From Neopestalotiopsis rosae (lineage: Eukaryota; Ascomycota; Sordariomycetes; Amphisphaeriales; Sporocadaceae), in the NCBI GenBank assembly GCA_023078685.1, contig JALGAS010000006.1:2356001-2420000 (forward strand): a stretch of DNA of 64,000 bases. The letters are read 5' to 3'. This document shows positions 63,793 to 64,000 of the stretch, piece by piece (positions within the stretch are counted from its first letter, which is position 1; every line of letters starts with the position of its first letter). The notes under the pieces were generated by a model. That model did not search any database. It was not told where the DNA came from and was given only the letters and a program-made list of their open reading frames with translations. The translations under genes were made by a program, and so were the position numbers.

Positions 63793-64000
63793 ATGGAGTC
63801 CAAGAACTGCAAGAGTGGCGCGAAGATGCAAGGAGTTCGGGCTGAAGCCGGCAGAGCCGCACCAGCCTCGGGTCTCGAGAAGACCGGACGCGGGACCTCC
63901 AAGTCACCCGATAGCGATGACCATCTCAGACGTCTTCGAACTCTCGAGTCGGGTCCCAGTGCGGATACCGAGGACACTTGGGACCATTTAAAGCGTCTTG
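63793..64000 (+). CDS. Start of a gene cut by the window edge, unknown function
   Basis: An open frame of 69 codons begins MESKNCKSGAKMQGVRAEAG and reaches the last base without a stop. It has TATAAATA at 63651-63658 upstream. The visible part is hydrophilic, rich in Arg, Ser, Lys and Glu. It contains a near-repeat, SDDHLRRLRTLESG then DTWDHLKRL, so a repeat protein may follow. No family can be named from this piece. Confidence 0.5.
   Translation, partial: MESKNCKSGAKMQGVRAEAGRAAPASGLEKTGRGTSKSPDSDDHLRRLRTLESGPSADTEDTWDHLKRL

Overview
The window is nuclear DNA of a filamentous ascomycete, most likely a Sordariomycete and probably of the order Hypocreales (inference). The evidence is short introns of about 50-140 bases with GT...AG ends and CTAAC/CTGAC-like branch sites, fungus-specific families (Zn2Cys6 regulator, deuterolysin, GH28 polygalacturonase, sedolisin, CYP52/CYP539-like P450, THI5) and spacers of 0.3-4 kb. 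I rebuilt exon structures by hand. In each gene model below the exon lengths keep one reading frame and the joined protein agrees with its family.

Layout. 1-6.5 kb: a small membrane protein, a D-2-hydroxyacid dehydrogenase and a secreted sedolisin tripeptidyl peptidase. 7.9-15.7 kb: an F-box protein, a Zn2Cys6 regulator divergent from a FAD monooxygenase, and the thiamine-pyrimidine synthase THI5, whose leader intron holds a well-formed TPP riboswitch aptamer. 18-22 kb: two secreted enzymes, deuterolysin and endopolygalacturonase. 23.5-28.4 kb: housekeeping genes, namely an SMN/SPF30-type Tudor splicing factor, the mitochondrial Fe-S assembly ATPase Ind1/NUBPL, and the ribosome-biogenesis factor Bfr2, which is divergent from Ind1. 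30-37.5 kb: an accessory block with a probably truncated fungus-specific gene, a stretch of degenerate repeats, and a giant secreted protein of about 1461 residues. Roughly 1110 of those residues alternate Thr with Asn/Asp/Ala/Phe/Ser. 39.9-50.6 kb: a coiled-coil protein, an F-box-like protein with two SUMO-type cassettes, and Bud22. 51.5-64 kb: an SDR, a mitochondrial oxoglutarate/malate-type carrier, a membrane-anchored methyltransferase-like protein, a P450, a small acidic ORF and the start of a gene cut by the window edge.

How the genes relate. Most are independent. The links I can support are these: the Zn2Cys6 regulator and the monooxygenase share one divergent promoter; Ind1 and Bfr2 share another; sedolisin, deuterolysin and polygalacturonase form a secreted degradative set; Bfr2 and Bud22 both serve small-subunit rRNA maturation. 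The strongest candidate for undescribed biology is the Thr-alternating repeat protein at 33144-37529. Its repeat is kept at protein level while its codons are scrambled. The F-box/SUMO-motif protein at 44840-48385 is second. No tRNA, rRNA, CRISPR array or intact transposon was seen.
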